This document shows positions 1-6,438 of a stretch of DNA of 6,794 nt, in pieces. The stretch's first letter is position 1; each line of letters begins with the position of its first letter. Position numbers and translations under genes: made by a program. The stretch is from assembly GCA_030149815.1 (NCBI GenBank), contig JASLHI010000043.1, positions 1 to 6,794 of the forward strand. The letters run 5' to 3'. The notes beneath the pieces are model-generated. The model had not been told where the DNA came from, made no database searches, and saw only the letters and a list, made by a program, of their open reading frames with translations. Source of the DNA: Aquirhabdus sp. GTDB lineage: Bacteria > Pseudomonadota > Gammaproteobacteria > Pseudomonadales > Moraxellaceae.

Positions 1-30
1 CCACCCGTTTAAGTAGACAACGAGAGCAAG

Positions 31-2319
31 ATGGACAAGCAAGAACTCAAACAAGCCGCACTGGATTATCACGAATTTCCAAAACCCGGTAAAATTAACG
101 TTGTTCCTAGCAAACAACTCGCAAACCAACATGATTTAGCACTCGCCTACTCACCAGGCGTCGCTGCACCTTGCCTTGAAATTGAACGTGACCCATCACT
201 TGTGTCACGCTATACCGCACGCGGTAACTTAGTCGCTGTGATCACCAACGGTACAGCCGTGCTTGGTCTAGGTAATATCGGCCCATTGGCTTCGAAGCCA
301 GTGATGGAAGGTAAAGGCGTACTCTTTAAAAAATTCGCAGGCATCGATGTGTTTGACATCGAAATTGCTGAAAACGATCCTGATAAATTAGTCGATATTA
401 TTGCGTCATTAGAACCGACATTCGGCGGTATTAACTTAGAAGATATCAAAGCACCTGAGTGTTTTTATATTGAAAAGAAACTGCGCGAACGGATGAAGAT
501 TCCTGTGTTCCATGATGATCAACATGGTACATCAATCATTGTCGGTGCAGCACTCCTCAATGCATTGCAATTGGTCAACAAAGACATTAGTCAAATCAAG
601 ATTGTCTGTTCTGGTGCAGGCGCAGCAGCATTATCGTGTTTAGACTTACTCGTTGCCCTCGGCGTGAATCGTAGCAATGTGATTGTTGCCGATTCTAAAG
701 GTCTGATTACCACGGCTCGCCTGTCTTCATTAGACGAAAGTAAGTGCCGCTATGCGCAAGACATTCCGCATACTCGCCTTGAAGAAGTAATGTCTGGTGT
801 AGACATGTTCTTGGGACTATCAACTGCTGGAATCCTGTCGCAAGACATGGTTAAAGAAATGGCTGCTGATCCTATTATTTTTGCGTTGGCTAATCCTAAC
901 CCAGAAATTTTGCCAGAACATGCTAAAGCCGTTCGTCCTGATGTCATCATCGCAACAGGTCGTTCTGACTATCCAAACCAAGTCAATAACGCATTGTGCT
1001 TCCCTTATATTTTCCGTGGTGCACTGGATTCTGGCGCAACGACAGTTAATGAAGCCATGAAAGTCGCTTGTGTTCATGCCATTGCAAAAATGGCACACGT
1101 TGAGTCAAGCAGCAATACTTACGGTGAGGCAGGCCAGAGCTTTGGTCGTGAATACCTCATCCCAGGTCCACTTGATCCGCGTTTGATCCTTGAGATTGCA
1201 CCTGAAATCGCGCGTGCTGCAATGGAATCAGGTGTTGCTACTCGCCCAATTCAGGACTTTGCCGCATATCGTCAAAGCTTGTCTGAGTTTGTTTATAACT
1301 CGGCATTCCTAATGAAACCAGTTTTTGCTCAAGCTAAAGCTGATCCAAAACGTATCGTCTATTGTGAAGGCGAAGACGAGCGCGTACTGCGTGCAGTTCA
1401 GCTCGTTGTTGATGAAGGCTTGGCAAAGCCAATCCTGATAGGTCGTCCAACAGTCATTCAGCATCAAATCACTAAACTTGGGTTACGCCTGCAAGTTGGT
1501 ATCAATGTTGAAATTATCGACCAAGACAACGATCCACGCTACAAAGAATACTGGCAGCATTATTACAGTTTGGTACAACGTCAAGGCGTTGGCGTCGAAC
1601 TGGCAAAACGTGAAACGCGTCGTCGTACTACGCTGATCGGTGCATTGTTAGTTCACTTCGGCGTTGCAGATGGTCTCATTTGCGGCACGTTCGGTAACTA
1701 CGGTTTACACTTGGACTTCTTAAAAGACGTTATTGGTAAGAAAGAAGGCGTGAAGAGTTACTACGCGATGAATGCCTTAATGTTGGAAGGTCGTAATCTG
1801 TTTATCGCTGACACCTACGTCAATGAAAACCCAACTGCGCTACAGCTTGCAGAGATGACTTTGCTTGCTGCAGAAGAAGTTCGTCGCTTTGGTTTGACAC
1901 CAAAAGTTGCACTCCTCTCTCACTCTAGCTTCGGTAGTGGTGATGGGGAAACTGCACAAAAAATGCGTGAAACTTTCCGTATTCTGTCGACCATTGCGCC
2001 TGACTTGGAAGTTGAAGGCGAAATGCATGGTGATGCAGCGCTAAGTGAAGAAATTCGCCTCGCTGAATTCCCGAACGCGCGTTACAAAGGTTCAGCAAAC
2101 TTGTTGATTATGCCAACCATGGATGCTGCCAATATTGCATTTAACCTGCTGAAAACCGCATCAGGTAATAATGTCACGATTGGCCCTATCCTACTCGGTG
2201 CAGCAAAACCAGTGCATGTCCTCACACCGACTGCAACACCACGTCGCATCGTCAACATGACTGCACTCACTGTTGCTGAAATTCAGCAAGCAGAAAAAGC
2301 ACAAAATGGAAACGCATAA
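31..2319 (+). CDS. maeB: NADP-dependent malic enzyme, MaeB type with C-terminal phosphotransacetylase-like domain
   Basis: Oxidatively decarboxylates malate to pyruvate and CO2 with reduction of NADP, in the cytosol, linking the TCA cycle to pyruvate and NADPH supply. At 762 residues it has the usual length of the MaeB fusion class. Seen: the malic N-terminal domain (about 15-155) with AYSPGVAAPC (Tyr40, likely catalytic), VMEGK (Lys95, likely catalytic base), GGINLED (Glu137/Asp138, metal ligands) and FHDDQHGT (160-167, Asp162/Asp163). A Rossmann domain follows with GAGAAA (195-200) and ALANPNPE (285-292). The phosphotransacetylase-like domain spans about 430-755, with SHSSFGSGDGE (630-640) and GEMHGDAAL (663-671). 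In MaeB proteins this domain is known to bind acetyl-CoA for allosteric control rather than act as Pta. The ATG at 31 is preceded by CGAGAG at 21-26, a short-spaced ribosome site. NADP preference is inferred from the MaeB class. Only 30 bp of upstream DNA is present, so its promoter cannot be judged. Confidence 0.96.
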   Translation: MDKQELKQAALDYHEFPKPGKINVVPSKQLANQHDLALAYSPGVAAPCLEIERDPSLVSRYTARGNLVAVITNGTAVLGLGNIGPLASKPVMEGKGVLFKKFAGIDVFDIEIAENDPDKLVDIIASLEPTFGGINLEDIKAPECFYIEKKLRERMKIPVFHDDQHGTSIIVGAALLNALQLVNKDISQIKIVCSGAGAAALSCLDLLVALGVNRSNVIVADSKGLITTARLSSLDESKCRYAQDIPHTRLEEVMSGVDMFLGLSTAGILSQDMVKEMAADPIIFALANPNPEILPEHAKAVRPDVIIATGRSDYPNQVNNALCFPYIFRGALDSGATTVNEAMKVACVHAIAKMAHVESSSNTYGEAGQSFGREYLIPGPLDPRLILEIAPEIARAAMESGVATRPIQDFAAYRQSLSEFVYNSAFLMKPVFAQAKADPKRIVYCEGEDERVLRAVQLVVDEGLAKPILIGRPTVIQHQITKLGLRLQVGINVEIIDQDNDPRYKEYWQHYYSLVQRQGVGVELAKRETRRRTTLIGALLVHFGVADGLICGTFGNYGLHLDFLKDVIGKKEGVKSYYAMNALMLEGRNLFIADTYVNENPTALQLAEMTLLAAEEVRRFGLTPKVALLSHSSFGSGDGETAQKMRETFRILSTIAPDLEVEGEMHGDAALSEEIRLAEFPNARYKGSANLLIMPTMDAANIAFNLLKTASGNNVTIGPILLGAAKPVHVLTPTATPRRIVNMTALTVAEIQQAEKAQNGNA

Positions 2320-2343
2320 CTTTTAATAAAGTGATGTGTCATA

Positions 2344-2373
2344 AAAAAAAGCCTTCAATTGAAGGCTTTTTTT
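2344..2373. terminator. Bidirectional intrinsic terminator between maeB and the phosphoesterase gene
   Basis: GCCTTCAATTGAAGGC (2351-2366) is a perfect palindrome, preceded by an A run (2343-2350) and followed by seven T (2367-2373), so the symmetric unit is 30 bp. The GC-bearing stem followed by a U tract reads equally well on either strand. It lies 24 nt past the maeB stop and 40 nt past the stop of the convergent phosphoesterase gene, which is the right place to end both transcripts. Because the palindrome is perfect at its centre, the real hairpin must open an AATT loop, leaving a stem of about six base pairs plus the A/U extension. Confidence 0.9.
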
Positions 2374-2413
2374 ATGTTGAGATTTTTTAGCTACAAATCA
2401 AATGCTACAAGTA

Positions 2414-3916
2414 TTAATTGCCTGTAAACGCATCGTTCATCGGTGCAGCATATTTGTCATTGGCGGTGATTGAGCCAACGCCTAAAGCAGATTCGATGGT
2501 TCGAAGAAAGCTGTAGTGATTGTAGCTTTGACCACTTTGGTATCCAGTTTTAACCAGACCTTGAGAAGCAATCGCCACAGTCACCACAGAATTATAGTTA
2601 CTACTACTGCTCACCCATGATCCTTTGGAAGACTCATCATAAGTAATCAACAGCAAAGAGCGTTGATTTGTCCAAGCTGGAGAGCTGAATAAAGTCGGTA
2701 GATACTGACTGAGGAACTGATCTTGAGCGGTCAAACTGGTATTAATGCTGTAGTTGCTATAATAAGCATCTTCACCGTTGTACCAATTATCTGCTGCAAT
2801 CCAAGAAAGCGCAGGTGTAGTACTTGTCGATTGTAAATCAGTTGTGAGCTGAGTCAGATCAACCAAATGCGCCTGACAACGTGTTAGATTGCCAGAAATG
2901 TTGGTGTAATTGGCAAACGGAGCATCATCAGCATGGAAATGCGAGTCAGCACTATTCGTCATATTACATGGACTACCCATACCTTGTTCGTAGGATTTCC
3001 AAGTTTTACCTGATGACTCCATGATATCGCCAATATGGATATTGGGGTTATTGATATTAGGATAGTAAGTTGCGCCTTGTGTGAACGTATCTCCACCAGC
3101 AAGTGCGAGATAATTTTCGTCGCTAGGATGATAGACTGCATTGTAATTGGTAAATAAAGTACCTTTACTGAACAGGCTATTCATATAAGGTGCATAGCTA
3201 CTGCCAATGACCTCACTATAATCGGTATTTTCTAGCACAATCACAAATACGTGATCAAAAGCAGGGACTTTGGAAACTGGAGGAGTCGCTGCTGGTGCAT
3301 TTAATGGCGTAGATAAGGTCAATGATAAATTATCGACATAGCCGACATTAACGTAACCGTTGGTATTATTGAAAACCACTTTGGTGTTGATGCTACGTGT
3401 ACCAACAGGAACGTTACCCGTTGCAGAACGCGCTAGTAACTTAGTCACATAACCCCGATCCCAAGCAGAGACAGGACCAATCGTCGCTGTACCCAAATTA
3501 GCACCACTACCACTTAAGAAGGTACTGGTCACAGTCGCTTGGCCACCATACGTGGTATAACCACCCAGCCATCCAGACAAATTCCAAGTAATCCCACCAC
3601 CATCAATTGCGCTAGCGGCGGCTGAGACGTTAATGGTTTGATTCATAGATGAATCACCATATGGGCCATCAGCTAGGAATGAACTGCCTTGCAATGATGA
3701 ATTCGGCGTACCAATGCTGGCAACGGAATAGCATTGCACATTTGGATTACCTTGAGTGGTTGTCCAACCTGGTACTGTTGTTGCCTGCGTCCATTCTTGG
3801 GCGCATTTGCCTGTTTCGCCATTGCCATTAATAATCAAATTACCACTATTCGTGGCATAAGCTGTAGTCGCACAACACGCTGCAAGCAGCGTCACTGTAA
3901 ACAAACGATTAAACAT
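2414..3916 (-). CDS. Exported phosphoesterase / acid phosphatase-like protein (phospholipase C–AcpA superfamily) with N-terminal beta-sandwich domain
   Basis: Likely hydrolyses phosphomonoesters or phosphodiesters outside the cytoplasm; the substrate cannot be told. Residues 1-21 form a secretion signal (hydrophobic LFTVTLLAA, possible signal peptidase I site after AYA at 21; LAAC at 11-14 could instead be a lipobox). Residues about 25-202 (NLIINGNGE..., ending DNLSLTLS) look like a Ser/Thr/Gly-rich jelly-roll module of DUF642/galactose-binding type, followed by a Pro/Ala linker (203-217). The catalytic domain (219-495) has the superfamily landmarks: VIVLENTDY (225-233, Glu229/Asn230 as metal ligands), HPSDENYLAL (263-272, Ser265 the likely nucleophile), WIAADN (372-377), ITYDE (424-428) and SYNHYSFLRTIE (464-475, His467). 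Cys38/Cys62 and Cys317/Cys347 could form disulfides. The start ATG follows AAGGG at 3927-3931, spaced 10 nt. Many relatives have Pro where Glu267 stands. It is shorter than, and distinct from, the large Plc proteins of the same superfamily. Its upstream DNA suggests phosphate control. Confidence 0.88.
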   Translation of the reverse strand: MFNRLFTVTLLAACCATTAYATNSGNLIINGNGETGKCAQEWTQATTVPGWTTTQGNPNVQCYSVASIGTPNSSLQGSSFLADGPYGDSSMNQTINVSAAASAIDGGGITWNLSGWLGGYTTYGGQATVTSTFLSGSGANLGTATIGPVSAWDRGYVTKLLARSATGNVPVGTRSINTKVVFNNTNGYVNVGYVDNLSLTLSTPLNAPAATPPVSKVPAFDHVFVIVLENTDYSEVIGSSYAPYMNSLFSKGTLFTNYNAVYHPSDENYLALAGGDTFTQGATYYPNINNPNIHIGDIMESSGKTWKSYEQGMGSPCNMTNSADSHFHADDAPFANYTNISGNLTRCQAHLVDLTQLTTDLQSTSTTPALSWIAADNWYNGEDAYYSNYSINTSLTAQDQFLSQYLPTLFSSPAWTNQRSLLLITYDESSKGSWVSSSSNYNSVVTVAIASQGLVKTGYQSGQSYNHYSFLRTIESALGVGSITANDKYAAPMNDAFTGN

Positions 3917-3948
3917 AAAAAAGAGTCCCTTCAGATCACATGAATGCT

Positions 3949-3954
3949 ACATTA
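3949..3954 (-). promoter_or_regulatory. Weak candidate -10 element of the phosphoesterase gene
   Basis: TAATGT on the minus strand lies exactly 10 bp downstream of the candidate Pho box. That is the spacing seen at E. coli phoA, where the box replaces the -35 element. It matches TATAAT at only three positions, so it is convincing only together with the box. Transcription would start near 3942, giving a leader of about 25 nt that contains the AAGGG ribosome site. Confidence 0.3.
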
Positions 3955-3964
3955 ACTGCGATTT

Positions 3965-3982
3965 ATAACAATTTCATTACAA
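3965..3982 (-). promoter_or_regulatory. Candidate PhoB (Pho) box upstream of the phosphoesterase gene
   Basis: Read on the minus strand the site is TTGTAAT-GAAA-TTGTTAT: two 7-bp half-sites at an 11-bp period, each matching five of seven positions of the Pho-box half-site CTGTCAT. Both keep the TGT core and the final AT. A phosphatase gene directly downstream fits Pho control. The surroundings are AT-rich (3961-4020), so a chance match is possible. No other regulator site was assigned here. Confidence 0.42.
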
Positions 3983-4163
3983 ATATTATCATAAAAATAT
4001 ATTTTATGTATAAATTATATTCCCTAATAAAGTGATTAAAATGTAACCGCACGTAAGTCTCATCAGTTCTTACTTTTACAGATAAAATAATCCTGGTTTG
4101 CAACATGAATCGCTTTCATTCAAAGTAAACAACTTATTAAATTCTGATCTACATTTTTCAGTT

Positions 4164-5099
4164 ATGGTTTCCAAATCCAATACGATAAAACTCCCAACTC
4201 GGCATGGCATTAGTCCAAGCTGTGTCTGGTTACCACGAGAACCTTACACATTATTGCTCGATTTTCTGAGTACGCGATTTCATGAAATTCCGCGCGCAAC
4301 GTGGATCGTTCGCCTTGAACAGGGCCTAGTATTAAATAAACAGGGAATCGCATTTCGAATCGACAGTTTATACGTCGCAGATCAGCATATTTATTATTAC
4401 CGCAACATTGAAAATGAACCGTTAATTCCATTCCATGAAACGGTCTTATACCAAGATGAACATCTTTTAGTTGCTGACAAACCACATTTTCTTCCTGTCA
4501 TTCCATCTGGGAAATATGTGCAGGAGACATTATTAACACGGCTCAAAAACAAACTAGGTTTAGATGATCTTGCGCCGATTCATCGGATTGATCGAGAGAC
4601 AGCTGGGTTAGTTTTATTTTCGGTGAATCCAGCAACGCGCGATGCTTACCAAACCTTATTTCGAGAACGCACCATTCATAAAACTTACGAAGCGATTGCG
4701 CCATTCCGAGAAAATCTCACCATGCCCATGACCTACCAAAGTCGCATGGTCAAAGGCGAACCGTTTTTTAGAATGAAAGAAGTTGCAGGTAAAGTAAACT
4801 CAGAAACACGATTAGATATATTAGAAAAAAATAGTCATTTCGCGAGATATCAACTTTCACCAATCACGGGTAAACAGCATCAACTGCGGGTGCACTTGGC
4901 AGCACTCGGCATTCCGATTCTCTACGATCCGTTTTATCCAGAGCTGGATGATTGGAAAGAAGACTACAGCAAACCGCTACAGCTCCTTGCCAAACAAATC
5001 AATTTTATTGATCCCGTGACTGGCAAACATCACCAGTTTACGAGTGAACGGATGTTGTTGGATGTGGCATTGCTGACTGTGGATTTTGCGCAGCAATAA
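4164..5099 (+). CDS. RluA-family pseudouridine synthase (23S rRNA or tRNA target unknown)
   Basis: Isomerises a uridine in structured RNA to pseudouridine. With the ATG at 4164 the protein has 311 residues. An S4-like RNA-binding segment (about 27-82) precedes the catalytic domain. The domain contains ADKPHFLPVIPSG (104-116), the family motif HRIDRETAGLVLFS (140-153, catalytic Asp143), KTYEAIAPF (173-181) and TGKQHQLRVHL (235-245). These mark the RluA/RluC/RluD/TruC branch, but I cannot name the target position. Neither candidate start has a good ribosome site. An in-frame TTG at 4098 would add 22 residues of unremarkable sequence, and I prefer 4164 because family-like sequence begins only about eight residues after it. 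The gene is divergent from the phosphoesterase gene. Its 3' end runs into the convergent helical-protein gene, with which it shares 62 bp, and no terminator follows it. A TAAAAT at 4083-4088 could be a -10 element but lacks a persuasive -35. Confidence 0.9.
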   Translation: MVSKSNTIKLPTRHGISPSCVWLPREPYTLLLDFLSTRFHEIPRATWIVRLEQGLVLNKQGIAFRIDSLYVADQHIYYYRNIENEPLIPFHETVLYQDEHLLVADKPHFLPVIPSGKYVQETLLTRLKNKLGLDDLAPIHRIDRETAGLVLFSVNPATRDAYQTLFRERTIHKTYEAIAPFRENLTMPMTYQSRMVKGEPFFRMKEVAGKVNSETRLDILEKNSHFARYQLSPITGKQHQLRVHLAALGIPILYDPFYPELDDWKEDYSKPLQLLAKQINFIDPVTGKHHQFTSERMLLDVALLTVDFAQQ

Positions 5100-5613
5100 G
5101 CAACTCTTGAAACCACTCTTCTGTCAGATAATGATTAAACTCTGGATAAACTGAGATTAACGGCGAATCTACTTCTGGATTAAACACTTTTAACCAACGT
5201 GTCAGCCAATGTTTAGTTAACGAAGCCTTCTCTTGTGCCGCATCCATTCGCGCTAAACCGAGGAAAATCGGCGCATAATCTGAGTTAGAATGCGCCCGTA
5301 AAATCTGCCCTACCACAGTTAAGTAGCGTTGCTGTGGCGTGATTTGATTAAACTGCAAATACACTGCTGCGAGTTGAGCGGCAAGCAACACATGAGTCGC
5401 CTGATCTTCAACTTCCGCATCCGCCAACTCCAAAATGACCGCCGCCTCACCCAAGAAATAAAGCTGCTCAGATTGATTGTTACTCAGTGCAACAAGCATT
5501 TGTCGCAGTTGAGCACGCTCAAGCGCCAACATGGGTGTTGGTTCGGTAAGGAACATTTGGTCAGTTTCACCAACACGTGCAATCAGTTCACTAACGGTCA
5601 TCGTGGTCTTCAT
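5038..5613 (-). CDS. Uncharacterised all-helical protein, second gene of the oxygenase operon
   Basis: I do not recognise this family. The 191-residue product has no signal peptide or membrane segment and should be cytosolic. Seen: mostly amphipathic helix, rich in Ala, Leu and Gln, between about 29 and 175. Helix pairs such as 50-66 / 73-88 and 113-126 / 127-143 resemble tetratricopeptide-like hairpins, though no TPR consensus is clear. The C-terminus (WFQELLIAAQ, then Asn/Pro/Ser/Thr-rich residues to 191) looks unstructured. The ATG at 5613 follows GAGG at 5619-5622 with 5-nt spacing. That site sits in the 14-nt gap after the oxygenase stop codon, so the two genes are very probably co-transcribed. 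About 20 C-terminal codons are read antisense to the end of the pseudouridine synthase gene. A scaffold, partner or substrate role alongside the oxygenase is a guess from position only. Confidence 0.82.
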   Translation of the reverse strand: MKTTMTVSELIARVGETDQMFLTEPTPMLALERAQLRQMLVALSNNQSEQLYFLGEAAVILELADAEVEDQATHVLLAAQLAAVYLQFNQITPQQRYLTVVGQILRAHSNSDYAPIFLGLARMDAAQEKASLTKHWLTRWLKVFNPEVDSPLISVYPEFNHYLTEEWFQELLIAAQNPQSAMPHPTTSVHS

Positions 5614-5627
5614 ATCATCCTCAATCG

Positions 5628-6275
5628 TTACACACGCTCATCTCGACGCAGCCAACCTGCAATCGAACGTCGCACTTGAGTTGCTGGTAATACTTCATGG
5701 GGTAAGTCACTTTGAAAAACAACCAGCCGATTTGCAATCGGCAAAATATCATGCATTGTCTGATGTAAATCTTCTAATCGCAGCTCACCGCCCCACTCGG
5801 CTCGCCAAGTGTCATTTATTGGCGAATCATGAGTTGCCAAATCATTGATTGCACTATTGAGATAGAGCACTGTAGAGATCGCACGAACATTAGAACCTTT
5901 GGCGTTATCACTGTGCTGGGCATAAAATTGACCGATTTGATATTGCGCATAATGTGCTTCAACAGAGCGAATACCTAAATACAAAGATTGATTCAGCACC
6001 TCCCCCAATCCATGTAGCACTGCAAGATACTGCCCCCCCACGTCATCTTGATGATCAATCCAGCGCGTTGAATCACTGCGTACCGTTTCTAAACGTCCAC
6101 CTGCTGTAATCTTTGCCGCTTGATAATGGGATGTATCTTGGCTTGCTTGAACCAGTTGCGTATATAAATCTTGCGGGAGTGCAGGGTCAATCATCGCAAA
6201 ACCATCATCAACCAATCTATCTAATACATCGGCATGATCATCAAAATATTTGTGCCAATAACCTGCCCAATCCAT
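5628..6275 (-). CDS. 2OG-Fe(II) oxygenase, PHD2/PPHD-like prolyl hydroxylase (possible EF-Tu hydroxylase)
   Basis: Uses 2-oxoglutarate, O2 and Fe(II) to hydroxylate a substrate, probably a protein prolyl residue. The 215-residue product has the double-stranded beta-helix core with the iron triad His121 and Asp123 (YAQHSDNAKG, 118-127) and His193 (SDLPHEVLPA, 189-198). A 2OG-binding arginine, most likely Arg202, lies nine residues after His193, and Trp208 is fifteen after; both spacings match human PHD2. Further PHD2-like stretches are VRSDSTRWID (65-74), ISTVLYLN (133-140), GGELRL (162-167) and NRLVVF (182-187). Pseudomonas PPHD, a bacterial enzyme of this type, is known to hydroxylate a proline in the switch I region of EF-Tu, so the same role is a reasonable inference here. 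The ATG at 6275 follows GAGAGG (6281-6286) spaced 5 nt. It leads a likely two-gene operon and is divergent from rlmJ. A different small-molecule or protein substrate cannot be excluded. Confidence 0.9.
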   Translation of the reverse strand: MDWAGYWHKYFDDHADVLDRLVDDGFAMIDPALPQDLYTQLVQASQDTSHYQAAKITAGGRLETVRSDSTRWIDHQDDVGGQYLAVLHGLGEVLNQSLYLGIRSVEAHYAQYQIGQFYAQHSDNAKGSNVRAISTVLYLNSAINDLATHDSPINDTWRAEWGGELRLEDLHQTMHDILPIANRLVVFQSDLPHEVLPATQVRRSIAGWLRRDERV

Positions 6276-6362
6276 AACCGCCTCTCAACTCAACCTCTTA
6301 ACCCTAGCTCCAAAATGCAGATATCAAAAATACCGCATTTTAATTTGCATATCTTAAATAGA

Positions 6363-6386
6363 CATGGTTCATGCTACCATGCAACC
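6363..6386. repeat. Inverted repeat in the oxygenase–rlmJ divergent intergenic region
   Basis: CATGGT (6363-6368) and ACCATG (6376-6381) form an inverted repeat around a 7-bp spacer. An overlapping arrangement pairs GGTT (6366-6369) with AACC (6383-6386) around the CATG core. It sits roughly midway in the 163-bp gap between divergent starts, where an operator would be expected. The arms are short, so it may be coincidental. Confidence 0.35.
6372..6380 (+). promoter_or_regulatory. Weak candidate extended -10 for rlmJ
   Basis: TGCTACCAT reads as an extended -10 element (TG, one base, then TACCAT, four of six matches to TATAAT). It would start transcription near 6387, about 50 nt before the rlmJ ATG. 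No good -35 is found at 16-18 bp, which an extended -10 partly excuses. It overlaps the inverted repeat here, so binding there could affect rlmJ. No comparably good promoter for the oxygenase gene was found on the minus strand. Confidence 0.25.
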
Positions 6387-6438
6387 ATCTATTTTCGCTT
6401 TAAAGCTGTACGTTTAAAAAAGGTTTTGAATTAACTGT

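Noticed and set aside
210..2270. Several minus-strand open frames of 62-92 codons inside maeB
   Set aside because: They lie antisense to a full-length, well-conserved gene, show no family features, and are expected shadows of its codon usage.
2959..3141. A 60-codon minus-strand open frame within the phosphoesterase gene
   Set aside because: It is a different frame of the same strand inside the catalytic domain, without a ribosome site or recognisable protein features.
3649..3943. Two plus-strand open frames opposite the start of the phosphoesterase gene
   Set aside because: They are antisense to the signal peptide and beta-sandwich region; their Cys/His/Trp-rich translations look like reverse-strand noise.
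3961..4020. Very AT-rich stretch as a possible origin, attachment site or insertion remnant
   Set aside because: There are no iterons, DnaA-box cluster, terminal repeats or duplicated flanks; it fits a normal AT-rich divergent promoter region.
4210..4485. A 91-codon minus-strand open frame opposite the start of the pseudouridine synthase
   Set aside because: It is antisense to the conserved S4-like region and has no features of its own.
5329..5848. Two plus-strand open frames of 105-116 codons opposite the helical protein and oxygenase genes
   Set aside because: The minus-strand oxygenase has a clear family and catalytic residues, and the helical protein has a good ribosome site; the opposite frames have neither.
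6234..6434. A 66-codon plus-strand open frame ending 4 nt before rlmJ, possibly a leader peptide
   Set aside because: It starts inside the oxygenase gene on the opposite strand, has no ribosome site, and no regulatory pattern such as repeated codons or a terminator hairpin follows.
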